NCBI GenBank assembly: GCA_900539325.1
Contig: UQCC01000011.1
Span: forward strand, 1 to 64,000
Direction of reading: 5' to 3'
Length of the DNA: 64,000 bases
Source: an uncultured Eubacterium sp.
GTDB taxonomy: Bacteria > Bacillota > Clostridia > Oscillospirales > Acutalibacteraceae
In this document: positions 53,254 through 61,356 of the stretch, piece after piece
How positions within the stretch are numbered: the first letter of the stretch is position 1
Layout: each line of letters starts with the position of its first letter
Made by a program: the position numbers and the translations under genes
The notes under the pieces: generated by a model
The model's input: only the letters and a program-made list of their open reading frames with translations
The model's database searches: none
Told to the model about the DNA's origin: nothing

Positions 53254-53877
53254 TCAAATAATTTCTGTTTTGTTGCCGTTAATTTTTATTCTGCCCTCGC
53301 AGAAAAGTGATACTGCCTTTGGCAAAATTTCCCATTCAGCCTGACGCATAACACGATACTGAAGAATGTCCTCATTATCGCCCTGTTCAATCGGAACAGC
53401 CTTTTGCAAAATAATTGCACCGCCATCGGTAATTTCGTTGACAAAATGGGCAGTTGCACCCGTAACCTTCATACCGCTGTTAAGAACAGCCGTGTGCACC
53501 TTTTTGCCGTAAAAACCGTCACCGCAAAAAAGTGGGATAAGGCTTGGGTGAATGTTAATAATTCTGTTTTTGTATTCGTTAACCAAATCTTCGCCGAGGA
53601 TTGACAAAAATCCGGCAAGAACAATCAAGTCGATATTTCTGCCATCAAGAGCTTTAAGCACAGCCTTGTCATAATCCGCCTTTGTATCATATGCTTTTCG
53701 ATTGACAACCGTGCTTTCAATACCTGCTTTTTTTGCACGCTCAAGTGCATAAGCGTTTTCGTTTGAAGCAAGAACAAAAGTGATTTTTCCGTTTTTGATT
53801 TCGCCTCTGTCCTGTGCGTCAATAAGAGCCTGAAGATTTGTTCCGCCTCCGGACACAAACACCGCTATGTTCAGCAT
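53254..53877 (-). CDS. purN: Phosphoribosylglycinamide formyltransferase
   Basis: 207 residues. Uses 10-formyl-THF to formylate GAR. Motifs: VSGGGTNLQALIDA, LVLAGF (here IVLAGFLSIL), the catalytic INIHPSLIPLF with Asn/His, and GATAHFVNEITDGGAII with the catalytic Asp. Overlaps the end of purM by 7 bases. Confidence 0.96.
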   Translation of the reverse strand: MLNIAVFVSGGGTNLQALIDAQDRGEIKNGKITFVLASNENAYALERAKKAGIESTVVNRKAYDTKADYDKAVLKALDGRNIDLIVLAGFLSILGEDLVNEYKNRIINIHPSLIPLFCGDGFYGKKVHTAVLNSGMKVTGATAHFVNEITDGGAIILQKAVPIEQGDNEDILQYRVMRQAEWEILPKAVSLFCEGRIKINGNKTEII

Positions 53878-54908
53878 ATTTCTACTCCCTTTTCGCCGTC
53901 CTTAATTTCGCCGATGATTGTTGCCTGCTCGCCGTTTTCGTTAAGAATTCTTACAGCCTCGTCAGCCTTGTCGGAATCAACGGCAAGCATGAGACCTGTA
54001 CCCATATTGAATGTGTTGTACATATCGTGTTCTGGAATGTTGCCTGTTTTTTGGATAAGGTCAAAGATAGGGAGCTTGAAGCACTTATCCTTTTCGATGA
54101 CAGCAAGAGTGTTATCGTTGAGCATTCTCGGAACATTCTCGTAAAAGCCACCGCCTGTGATGTGAGAAATAGCGTTTACTCTCACATTGTCCATAAGAGT
54201 AAGGAGAGGCTTTACATAAATTCTTGTAGGAGTGAGGAGTGTTTCACCGAGGGTGGTGCCGAGTTCGTCATACTTAACAGCAATAGTTTCGCTGTTGATG
54301 TTGAACACCTTGCGAATAAGCGAAAATCCGTTTGAGTGAATACCCGATGATGCAACACCGATGATAGCGTCGCCTGCCTTGAGGTGTTCGCCTGAAACGA
54401 GCTTGTCCTTTTCACCGATACCAACGGTAAAACCTGCAAGGTCATATTCCTCATCCGGCATCATACCCGGATGTTCTGCGGTTTCGCCGCCTACAAGTGC
54501 ACAGCCCGACTGTACGCAACCGTCTGCAACGCCCTTAACGATTTGCTCAATCTTTTCAGGATAGTTCTTGCCGCAAGCAATATAATCGAGGAAGAAAAGC
54601 GGCTTTGCACCCGAACAAGCAACATCGTTTACGCACATTGCAACGCAGTCAATGCCGATTGTGTCGTGCTTATCCATAAGGAATGCAAGTTTGATTTTTG
54701 TTCCTACACCGTCTGTACCCGAAACGAGAACGGGATTTTTGTATTCATTAGCCGCAAGTTCAAACATTCCGCCGAAACCGCCAATACCGCCGATTACACC
54801 CGGAATGTTGGTTCTTTTAACATGTGATTTGATGAGTTCCACAGATTTGTAACCTGCTGTTACATCTACGCCTGCTGCCGCATAGCTGTCGCTGAAACTT
54901 TTTTCCAT
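53871..54908 (-). CDS. purM: Phosphoribosylformylglycinamidine cyclo-ligase (AIR synthetase)
   Basis: 345 residues. SYAAAGVDVTAGYKSVELIK start, PVLVSGTDGVGTKIKLA, DCVAMCVNDVACSGAKPLFF, ALVGGETAEHPGM, SSGIHSNGFSL, HITGGGFYENVPR. Closes FGAM to AIR with ATP. Between purE and purN. Confidence 0.97.
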   Translation of the reverse strand: MEKSFSDSYAAAGVDVTAGYKSVELIKSHVKRTNIPGVIGGIGGFGGMFELAANEYKNPVLVSGTDGVGTKIKLAFLMDKHDTIGIDCVAMCVNDVACSGAKPLFFLDYIACGKNYPEKIEQIVKGVADGCVQSGCALVGGETAEHPGMMPDEEYDLAGFTVGIGEKDKLVSGEHLKAGDAIIGVASSGIHSNGFSLIRKVFNINSETIAVKYDELGTTLGETLLTPTRIYVKPLLTLMDNVRVNAISHITGGGFYENVPRMLNDNTLAVIEKDKCFKLPIFDLIQKTGNIPEHDMYNTFNMGTGLMLAVDSDKADEAVRILNENGEQATIIGEIKDGEKGVEIC

Positions 54909-54940
54909 AATGTATTCTCCTTTACCCTACTGTTATATTT

Positions 54941-55438
54941 TTATATTTCTTTGATTTTTTCTTGAAGAGCCTTGTCTTTTTCAACAACCTGCTTTGCCAT
55001 ATCCTCACGCATTGCAATAAGTTTTTGCATAAGGTCATCATCACCGACAGCCAAAATTTCTGCCGCAAGTAGTGCCGCATTTTTAGCCGCATTTACACCA
55101 ACTGTGGCAACAGGGATTCCCGGAGGCATCATAACGGTTGCAAGCATTGCGTCCATACCGTCAAGCACCTTTGCCGAACAAGGAATTCCGATAACAGGGA
55201 GAGTTGTTGAAGCCGCCAAAACTCCGCCCAAGTGTGCAGCCATACCTGCTGCAGCAATAATTACACCGAAGCCGTTTGCAATGGCATTCTTTGAAAAGTC
55301 GTGTGCAACTTCGGGAGTGCGGTGAGCAGACATAACTCTGACCTCTGATTCAATACCCAAATCCTTAAGCTGTTTGATAGCCGGAGTAACGATAGGCAAA
55401 TCACTGTCCGAGCCCATAATAATTGCAACTTTCTTCAT
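54941..55438 (-). CDS. purE: N5-carboxyaminoimidazole ribonucleotide mutase (class I PurE)
   Basis: 165 residues. VAIIMGSDSDLPIV, RVMSAHRTPE, VIIAAAGMAAHLGGVLAA, PVIGIPCS, MPPGIPVATVGVNAAKNAALLA: all family blocks present. First gene of the purE-M-N-O-D operon. No purK is adjacent. Confidence 0.96.
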   Translation of the reverse strand: MKKVAIIMGSDSDLPIVTPAIKQLKDLGIESEVRVMSAHRTPEVAHDFSKNAIANGFGVIIAAAGMAAHLGGVLAASTTLPVIGIPCSAKVLDGMDAMLATVMMPPGIPVATVGVNAAKNAALLAAEILAVGDDDLMQKLIAMREDMAKQVVEKDKALQEKIKEI

Positions 55439-55501
55439 AATATTCTATCCTTTCCGTATGCCGAAAACACAAACGACATAATTTTCCATTTTAATATAAG
55501 T

Positions 55502-55530
55502 ATTATACCCTGTAAGCAAATCTTTTTCAA
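55502..55530 (-). promoter_or_regulatory. Promoter of the purine operon
   Basis: Minus strand TTGAAA (55530-55525), 17-base spacer, TATAAT (55507-55502), 64 bases upstream of purE. The short leader has no purine riboswitch pattern that I can recognise. Confidence 0.85.
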
Positions 55531-55551
55531 TAGTTATATATTATAATATAT

Positions 55552-55589
55552 AAAAAAAGTAAAGGATATAATTGTGCATTATATCCTTT
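55552..55589 (-). terminator. Terminator of the LRR surface protein gene
   Basis: Stem AAAGGATATAAT / ATTATATCCTTT (55561-55589) and, on the minus strand, a T7 run. Confidence 0.9.
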
Positions 55590-55602
55590 ATAATAAAATA
55601 TT

Positions 55603-57501
55603 CTATTGCCAAATCAAAAAATTATCACCAAATTGCCAGTAATTTTCACCGAGTTTTTCTCTCATTTCTTTGTAATAAATCGCATAGTCCTTTGCGTTAA
55701 CATATCCGTCACCGTTAAGGTCATATCCCTCAAGTGCAATCGTGCCGATATTGTAGCTTCCGTTGTTTGTTACATCAACCTTTCTTACGGCATTACCCCC
55801 GTACAGATTGTTGAATGTAATATAACAATCCTCAAATGTTCTGACAGTAAATGTTCCGTCTGAATTAACACTGTATTTTCTTCCGTCAACAGTAATATAC
55901 ACATGGGAATAAGGAACATTGTGCGGATGTCCGCCAAAATCATCCTCGTCCATAACACAATTTCCCGTTATAACATACGAAGTTGTAGGCACGAAATTAT
56001 CCTTGTAACTCACATCACAATTAATGCAATAATGAAGCGTATATCCGTCATCATCTGCCGTAGGCTCAACAACCTTTTCGGCATAGCTGTGCTCAATATA
56101 CACACTATATTCCGCCGATTTATCACCAAATAAAAGTGTTGCCTTGTTTTCGCCGCAAGAAAACGGATTTTCACGCTGATTATCAACAATCTTTACATGC
56201 TCACCGGCAATATACTCATCAAAATACAAACTGTCGCTTGTACCGTCGACAAAATCCAAATCGACCACAAAATTTGACAGCATATTCTTTGTTATATTAA
56301 ATATTCTTGTATTTCCCACAAGCCTTCCGTCGGCAGCAGACATTGTTATCTTGCCATTGTAAATACTAAATGTATTCACAGCCAACGGATAAGCACGAAC
56401 GCTGAAATTGCCTGTCATCTTCATCGAACCGACAAACAAATCATATGTTTTGCCTTTTTCCAATTTCTGTTTTATGCAAAATCCGTTAAGACTTTTATCA
56501 ATGTCATCATTTTCGGCTATAAGTTCACCGTCAAGATAAAGTTTTGCATAGGTATCACATCCGCCCATAGAATAAAGCACATACTCTTGTGTTTTATCGG
56601 GTGTAAATGTATAGTGAAAAGTGTCGTTTATATTATCATCTGTAAACGAAGCGGCATATTCCACACCGCACTTTACAGGAACACTGTCAATCAAGGTGTA
56701 ATCAAAGCCATTGCCGACAGCATAACTGTACGCAAGAGAATTTTTAAAAACGCCCATTGTAAAGCCGTCAACTTTTGCTATACTGTTAGCATATCCGAAT
56801 GATTGCGTGTTACAAGAGGTGTTCATTGGAATATCAATCGATTTCAAACTTGAGCATCCCAAAAAAGCCGAAAGCGAAACCGCAGTCGTCTGCGTAAGCG
56901 AAGCAAAGTTCACTTCTCCGAGCGATGAACAACCGTAAAAAGATTTTCTACCTACAGCTGTAACGCTCGACGGTATATTTACACTTTTAAGGCTTCGACA
57001 ATTATAAAACGCACTGTCACCGATTGTTTTAACCGATGACGGCAAATTAAGTTTTTCCATATATATGCAGTTAGAAAAAGCATAATCCGATATTGTCTGC
57101 ACCCCAAACGGTAAGGTCCACTCCTTCATTCCTCTTGTACAGGACAAAGAATATCTTCCGATTTTTTTAAGGCTTCTCGGAAGTGAAAACGAAGTTGCTC
57201 CAACCTGATAAAATACATAATTGCCTATTGAAGTTATGCCCTCGGCAACCACAACATTTTGAATTTTATCATCAGCCCAATCAAACCACGGAATACTGCT
57301 TGAATTATTTGAAAGATTTGGAATATCACCGGTTCCGTTGATATAAAGTGTTTTGGTATCATTGTCATATTTATAAAAAGTATTGCTGTTTTTTAATCTG
57401 ATACCCAAATCATCATCCGCTGCAAATGAAACCGACCCAAAAGAAAAAGAGGCAACAAATACCAAAGTTAAAGCAAGAAATATACTTACTAATTTTTTCA
57501 T
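55603..57501 (-). CDS. Secreted BspA-like LRR protein with dockerin-like C-terminus
   Basis: 632 residues. Signal peptide 1-27 (ends FAAD region). LRR_5 repeats at about 75-235 (ITSIGNYVFYQV, AFSNCIYMEKLNLPSSVKTIG and others), a PPC-like beta domain (about 265-370), a Cys pair in HYCINCDVSYKD, and near the end DLNGDGYVNAKDYAIYYKEM, one calcium-loop repeat of dockerin type. True dockerins have two such repeats; only one is evident. GGAGGTGG precedes the ATG at 57501. It lies 21 bases after an ArsR-type regulator and is probably co-transcribed with it. Confidence 0.88.
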   Translation of the reverse strand: MKKLVSIFLALTLVFVASFSFGSVSFAADDDLGIRLKNSNTFYKYDNDTKTLYINGTGDIPNLSNNSSSIPWFDWADDKIQNVVVAEGITSIGNYVFYQVGATSFSLPRSLKKIGRYSLSCTRGMKEWTLPFGVQTISDYAFSNCIYMEKLNLPSSVKTIGDSAFYNCRSLKSVNIPSSVTAVGRKSFYGCSSLGEVNFASLTQTTAVSLSAFLGCSSLKSIDIPMNTSCNTQSFGYANSIAKVDGFTMGVFKNSLAYSYAVGNGFDYTLIDSVPVKCGVEYAASFTDDNINDTFHYTFTPDKTQEYVLYSMGGCDTYAKLYLDGELIAENDDIDKSLNGFCIKQKLEKGKTYDLFVGSMKMTGNFSVRAYPLAVNTFSIYNGKITMSAADGRLVGNTRIFNITKNMLSNFVVDLDFVDGTSDSLYFDEYIAGEHVKIVDNQRENPFSCGENKATLLFGDKSAEYSVYIEHSYAEKVVEPTADDDGYTLHYCINCDVSYKDNFVPTTSYVITGNCVMDEDDFGGHPHNVPYSHVYITVDGRKYSVNSDGTFTVRTFEDCYITFNNLYGGNAVRKVDVTNNGSYNIGTIALEGYDLNGDGYVNAKDYAIYYKEMREKLGENYWQFGDNFLIWQ

Positions 57502-57522
57502 TGTTACCACCTCCAACATAAA

Positions 57523-57897
57523 CTAATCGTTTTCTTCTATATGTTCAAGTCCCATTGCGATGATTGTGCGCACATGGTCATCGGCAAGCGAATAGAACAT
57601 CGACTTACCCTCTCGTCTGTTTTTAACAAGCTTGTTTTGTTTTAAAATTCTGAGCTGATGTGAAATCGCCGATTGTGTCATATTAAGCTGTTCTGCCAAA
57701 TCACACACACAAACTTCTTCCTCAAACAAAACAAAAAGTATTCTTATTCTTGTTGAATCGCCAAATACCTTAAAAAGCTCCGACAAATCGTAAAGTTCCA
57801 TTTCATCCGGCATTTTTTCATTTACTCTTTCAAGCAAATTTTTGTGAATGCACGATGCTTCGCAACATTCTGCCATACATTCTTTTTTATCTGTCAT
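57523..57897 (-). CDS. ArsR/SmtB family metal-responsive repressor (CadC-like)
   Basis: 124 residues. Winged helix SEVCVCDLAEQLNMTQSAIS-type (here EEEVCVCDLAEQLN followed by MTQSAISHQLRILKQ); the CVCDL pair is the classic alpha-3 thiolate metal site. The N-terminus adds four Cys (CMAECCEASC), as in CadC alpha-3N sites for Cd, Pb or Zn. ATG at 57897 behind GCGGAGTG. No metal pump is nearby; the next gene is an LRR surface protein. C-terminal helix DDHVRTIIAMGLEH could hold a second, Zn-type site. Confidence 0.92.
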   Translation of the reverse strand: MTDKKECMAECCEASCIHKNLLERVNEKMPDEMELYDLSELFKVFGDSTRIRILFVLFEEEVCVCDLAEQLNMTQSAISHQLRILKQNKLVKNRREGKSMFYSLADDHVRTIIAMGLEHIEEND

Positions 57898-57927
57898 TTT
57901 ATCACTCCGCAATATGTTCTATTTTAC

Positions 57928-57956
57928 ATTATACATAAAAAATTCTTTTCAGTCAA
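57928..57956 (-). promoter_or_regulatory. Promoter of the arsR-LRR operon
   Basis: Minus strand TTGACT (57956-57951), 17-base spacer, TATAAT (57933-57928), 31 bases upstream of the ATG. Confidence 0.85.
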
Positions 57957-57963
57957 CTACGGC

Positions 57964-58004
57964 AAAAATAAAGCCGCAAAATGAAATCAATCAATTTGCA
58001 GCTT
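57964..58004 (-). terminator. Terminator of the histidine phosphatase gene
   Basis: Minus strand AAGCTGCAAA / TTTGCGGCTT (58004-57971, one G-U pair) then TATTTTT. Confidence 0.8.
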
Positions 58005-58017
58005 AAAATATGTTTTA

Positions 58018-58734
58018 TTAATGTCTTGTGTCATCCGTAAAGCACTCACAAAAGCGAGCGGCAAACGCCGGTTCTTCGCCTCCTGCATAAAGATGACTTA
58101 TATCACCGAATTGCTGAGTTCTGAAAACGGCAATGCCCTCTTCCCGTTCCTCTGTAATAAGAGTTGTAACCGAAGTAGGCAAAGCCACAAAATTATGCCA
58201 CAGCACCATAGGAGAGCAACCGAAAATATGTGACAAAATCACACATTCCACACCAAAGTGGCAAAACAACACGATTGTATCATGATTTGGTTTTTTCACT
58301 TCAAAAACATTGCCCTTATGTACATATCCGTGCTTTGCAAGAAGCTCATAAACGCCTTTGCAAACCTTATTGTACTTCTTTTCTACATTGCCGCTTTGCA
58401 TAATCGGAGTTTTTATCCAACCCTGCGGTGTGTAAAAATCCGGATTATCGGTCCACTCTGCAGGCAGCCTGTCCCAAGCACTTTTGGTTTCACCGTTTAT
58501 TTTAACCTTGCCTTCAAATTCTCTTGCCCATTTTAGGATTTCGGCACTGCGATTAAGCTTTTCAAGTGTTTTGGAGGCAGTATCCTTTGCTCTGCCGAGC
58601 GGAGAACAATAAAATGCTTTAACATCAAGCTTTGTAAGTCTTTCCGACAAAAGTTCCGCTTCTCTCCAACCCTTTGGAGTAAGTGAATCCACAGAATAAT
58701 CAGGATCGCCGTGGCGCACAATAACAAATCTCAT
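58018..58734 (-). CDS. Histidine phosphatase (phosphoglycerate mutase-like) superfamily protein
   Basis: 238 residues. Catalytic RHGDPDYSVD with the phospho-His, LTPKGWREAELLSERL, FYCSPLGRAKDTA, acid residue near the middle and the second His in VLFCHFGVE. Substrate unknown; members act on phosphosugars, nucleotides or proteins. The ATG at 58734 follows GAGGTG by six bases. That ribosome site lies in a perfect palindrome ATCACCTC-T-GAGGTGAT (58739-58755). About 50 bases after spo0A, so possibly read with it. Confidence 0.88.
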   Translation of the reverse strand: MRFVIVRHGDPDYSVDSLTPKGWREAELLSERLTKLDVKAFYCSPLGRAKDTASKTLEKLNRSAEILKWAREFEGKVKINGETKSAWDRLPAEWTDNPDFYTPQGWIKTPIMQSGNVEKKYNKVCKGVYELLAKHGYVHKGNVFEVKKPNHDTIVLFCHFGVECVILSHIFGCSPMVLWHNFVALPTSVTTLITEEREEGIAVFRTQQFGDISHLYAGGEEPAFAARFCECFTDDTRH

Positions 58735-58784
58735 ACTCATCACCTCTGAGGTGATTATATAACAAATTCGGCATTATGTAAATA

Positions 58785-59555
58785 TCAAATTACCTGTGCC
58801 CTGTGCATAGACAACCTTATTCTGTCAGCAATCATAGCAATAAATTCACTGTTTGTAGGCTTTCCTCTGTCAGACTGGATGGTATAGCCGAAATATGACG
58901 ACAACACCTCAACATCGCCTCTGTCCCAAGCAACCTCAATAGCATGACGAATTGCCCTCTCAACTCGTGACGATGTGGTTGAATACATCTTTGCTATTGT
59001 TGGATATAAAAGCTTTGTTACAGATTCAAGCATTTCCTCATCATTTATGCTCAAATCTATGGCCGTGCGTAAATACTGATAGCCTTTTATATGCGCAGGA
59101 ACACCTATTTGACGCATAATATCCGATATTACAACCTCGGTATCACGCTCAATAATTCCTGTTTTCTTTATTCTTTCTCTTTTCCAATTCGCCAAACTTT
59201 GCACCCTCTTTGCAACGGATGACGGATTAACAGGTTTGAGAAAATAATAATCGGCACCTGCATCTATTATTTGCTGCTCAAAATCTGCACTGTCAACAGA
59301 TGAGAACACAATTACAAGCGGCGGATTACTCAAGCTTTCACGGATATAGTCCAAAACCTCTATTCCGTCAAGTCCGCTCATAAAGACATCCATCATTACG
59401 GCATCAAAATGCTGACTTTGCAAAAGCTCAATTACTTTTCTTCCGTCCTTTTTCGTTAAAAACGAATCAAAGCCGAATTTCTTCAGTTCCCGTTGACACT
59501 CTTTACCGAACGACTCCGAGTCATCGGCAACGAGTACTTTCATTGTTTCATTCAT
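58785..59555 (-). CDS. spo0A: Sporulation master regulator Spo0A
   Basis: 256 residues. Receiver domain: acidic pair Asp11-Asp12, phosphoacceptor Asp56 in AVMMDVFMSGLDG, Lys107 in YYFLKPVN. Effector domain from about 145: MRQIGVPAHIKGYQYLRTAI, TKLLYPTIAKMYSTT and the recognition region SSRVERAIRHAIEVAWDRGD, unique to Spo0A. GGGAG lies ten bases before the ATG. It shows that the lineage has the endospore programme. In this genome the gene stands without spoIVB upstream, its common clostridial neighbour. Confidence 0.97.
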   Translation of the reverse strand: MNETMKVLVADDSESFGKECQRELKKFGFDSFLTKKDGRKVIELLQSQHFDAVMMDVFMSGLDGIEVLDYIRESLSNPPLVIVFSSVDSADFEQQIIDAGADYYFLKPVNPSSVAKRVQSLANWKRERIKKTGIIERDTEVVISDIMRQIGVPAHIKGYQYLRTAIDLSINDEEMLESVTKLLYPTIAKMYSTTSSRVERAIRHAIEVAWDRGDVEVLSSYFGYTIQSDRGKPTNSEFIAMIADRIRLSMHRAQVI

Positions 59556-59593
59556 TACTTTTTTACTCCCATTTAAAAAATTTTACAACGAAA

Positions 59594-59610
59594 TGTGAAT
59601 ATTATTCACA
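59594..59610. promoter_or_regulatory. Palindrome TGTGA-N7-TCACA downstream of the spo0A promoter
   Basis: TGTGAAT-ATT-ATTCACA, perfect 7-base arms. It lies about 8 to 24 bases after the predicted spo0A start. A second site with the same TGTGA-N7-TCACA form lies upstream of the -35 box. Confidence 0.72.
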
Positions 59611-59624
59611 CCCGTTGTTTCCAC

Positions 59625-59653
59625 ATATTAGCATATTTTTAAGTAAAAATCAA
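59625..59653 (-). promoter_or_regulatory. Promoter of spo0A
   Basis: Minus strand TTGATT (59653-59648), 17-base spacer, TAATAT (59630-59625), 70 bases upstream of the ATG. Confidence 0.78.
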
Positions 59654-59670
59654 TAGTTTCTACGCAATTT

Positions 59671-59689
59671 ATGTGAATTTTTTTCACAT
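59671..59689. promoter_or_regulatory. Palindrome TGTGA-N7-TCACA upstream of the spo0A promoter
   Basis: ATGTGAA-TTTTT-TTCACAT, perfect 7-base arms. Its centre is 78 bases from that of the site at 59594-59610, so the pair brackets the promoter. Confidence 0.72.
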
Positions 59690-59707
59690 TTTTTACAATT
59701 CTTCGAG

Positions 59708-59716
59708 TTTTGACAA
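59708..59716 (-). promoter_or_regulatory. Possible 0A box
   Basis: Minus strand TTTGTCAAA differs in one base from the Bacillus 0A consensus TTTGTCGAA. It overlaps the T run of the terminator above spo0A, so chance similarity is possible. Confidence 0.35.
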
Positions 59717-59769
59717 AAAAAGACACCGTTTGAAAGTTTCCGCAAATAAAAACTCACAAATAGTGTCTT
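59714..59769 (-). terminator. Terminator of the four-TM/degenerate-sortase pair
   Basis: Minus strand outer stem AAGACAC / GTGTCTT (59769-59720) with a long loop, followed by a T7 run; 9 bases after the stop of the four-TM gene. Confidence 0.65.
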
Positions 59770-59777
59770 ATTTATAT

Positions 59778-60680
59778 TTATTTTTCAGTCTGTTCGTTTT
59801 TGATTTTCTCCACAATTTGTTTTTCCGTATTGAAGGATTGTGCTTTATGAAAATAATACCTGTAATTTTTAACAACCAAAAATACGCCGAGCACGAAAAC
59901 AAGCACTCCGAAAACCATAATAATTTTAAGGATATCATTCAGCGTATCGGCAAGAGCCATATTATACACATCAACATCGGTGAAATGTAAATCATTTGCA
60001 TACTTCATAATAATGGCAAAAAACGGCAACACAAACATTACCTCACCCGAAATTATAAAGCTGATACCCATATATTCATACTTTTTATGTCGGCGTGCAG
60101 AAATAAAATCAATAAGGAATATGCACAGTATAAATGCTATAAGGGAGAAAAGCATTGCAAAAGCAGGTTTGTTTGTATATGTAAGAGCGATAATAATGAT
60201 GCTGTTTGTGCTTTCGTCCCCTACAACTTTATTGAATGCATCCACCGCAAAACAAGCATATTGATTCATTTGCCGATTTGTTATCGGAATATCATTTTTC
60301 TTGCAATATTTTGTGATTGAGTTTTTGCAATAATCATATAAAAATCCGGATTCCGAATAATCGGTTTTATATCCTTTAACAACATTGTTTGAAGCAATAT
60401 GCAAAGCACTTTGCATATGTTTGCTTGAAAATGCCGAGGTGTATGCCTTTTTAGGTATTCCTGTTTTTTTGGCAACCTCACCGAGTTCGTTATAAACCTC
60501 CTTAAGCAGTTGACTGTTGTATGCCTCAAATCTTTTTTGAACAAAGGTATTTGTACGCAAAAGCGAAGCGGTTATGCCGACTGATATAAAGATGGTTGCC
60601 GATGCCGCCATAACAACCGCAAGAATATAGCATATAAATCTTTTAAAGCCAAAAGTGGCGTTTTTAGGTTTTCCGTTCAT
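59778..60680 (-). CDS. Four-helix membrane protein of unknown function
   Basis: 300 residues. Membrane helices at about 15-37, 155-185, 205-225 and 250-275, with an extracellular helical domain (about 40-150) between the first and second. No motif recognised; the charged C-terminal tail ends EKIKNEQTEK. ATG at 60680 follows GAGGTG; a GTG nine bases earlier is inside that site. Begins 10 bases after the degenerate sortase stop, suggesting joint function at the cell surface. Confidence 0.8.
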   Translation of the reverse strand: MNGKPKNATFGFKRFICYILAVVMAASATIFISVGITASLLRTNTFVQKRFEAYNSQLLKEVYNELGEVAKKTGIPKKAYTSAFSSKHMQSALHIASNNVVKGYKTDYSESGFLYDYCKNSITKYCKKNDIPITNRQMNQYACFAVDAFNKVVGDESTNSIIIIALTYTNKPAFAMLFSLIAFILCIFLIDFISARRHKKYEYMGISFIISGEVMFVLPFFAIIMKYANDLHFTDVDVYNMALADTLNDILKIIMVFGVLVFVLGVFLVVKNYRYYFHKAQSFNTEKQIVEKIKNEQTEK

Positions 60681-60690
60681 TTTCAGCACC

Positions 60691-61296
60691 TCATTTCTTA
60701 ATCAAATCTGCTGTATAAACAGTATAAAAGAAATCATTATCCTTTTCAAAATTTTTATACGGCAGGCACATAATAAGTTTGTTTTTATCGCTGAAATCCT
60801 TTATTTCATCACGGGAAACTATATATTCAACACTATTGATTTGATAATGATAAGTTCCGTTTTTATAAAACTCAATGTCAATTTCGTCACCGATTTTTGC
60901 TTTATGCAAATTTCTGAATTCCGCATCGGAGTTTTTGCCGATAATCATAACACAACCGTTATTCCACGGCTCGGTTGAACCTTTCAAAAGAGAAGCGGCG
61001 TTGGAATTTTCATTTTCCGAATCAAAAGTAACAGCACATCCGAGTGCAACATCTTCCGAGCTGAGCCAACCTATAAATCTGTTGTGATTAAGCTCGGAAA
61101 ATTCATTGTACTTTGTTGGGAACATATCATAATCTTTAACATTATATTGTGTGACCGCATGTACCTTATCCGTGGCAACAGGGAGCGAATCTATAAATTT
61201 AGGCACAACAAATGTAGCCGTTATAATTAAAACTGCCAAAACCAAAAGCGGATAAACAACCGCTCTCATTATATATGATGACTTCAATCTGTTCAT
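60691..61296 (-). CDS. Sortase-fold protein lacking the catalytic histidine (pseudo-sortase)
   Basis: 201 residues: membrane anchor 13-32, then a barrel domain with sortase layout: FIGWLSSEDVALGCAVTF, SLLKGSTEPWNNGCVMII, then GKNSDAEFRNLHKAKIGDEI, where sortases have GHN/GHR, and KLIMCLPY, where they have L(I/V)TCxP. So Cys177 is kept, the His position is Lys121, and the usual Arg strand (about 187-194) has FFYTVY with no Arg. It may be an inactive scaffold or a diverged enzyme. ATG at 61296 follows GGAG. The sortase relation is inference from these patterns. Confidence 0.7.
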   Translation of the reverse strand: MNRLKSSYIMRAVVYPLLVLAVLIITATFVVPKFIDSLPVATDKVHAVTQYNVKDYDMFPTKYNEFSELNHNRFIGWLSSEDVALGCAVTFDSENENSNAASLLKGSTEPWNNGCVMIIGKNSDAEFRNLHKAKIGDEIDIEFYKNGTYHYQINSVEYIVSRDEIKDFSDKNKLIMCLPYKNFEKDNDFFYTVYTADLIKK

Positions 61297-61356
61297 AGCA
61301 TTCTCCAAAATAAATTATACTAAATTAATTATATATTATTAATCGACAAAAAACAA

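Noticed and set aside
55439..55602. Possible purine riboswitch before purE
   Set aside because: The leader is short, and no conserved three-way-junction loops were recognisable.
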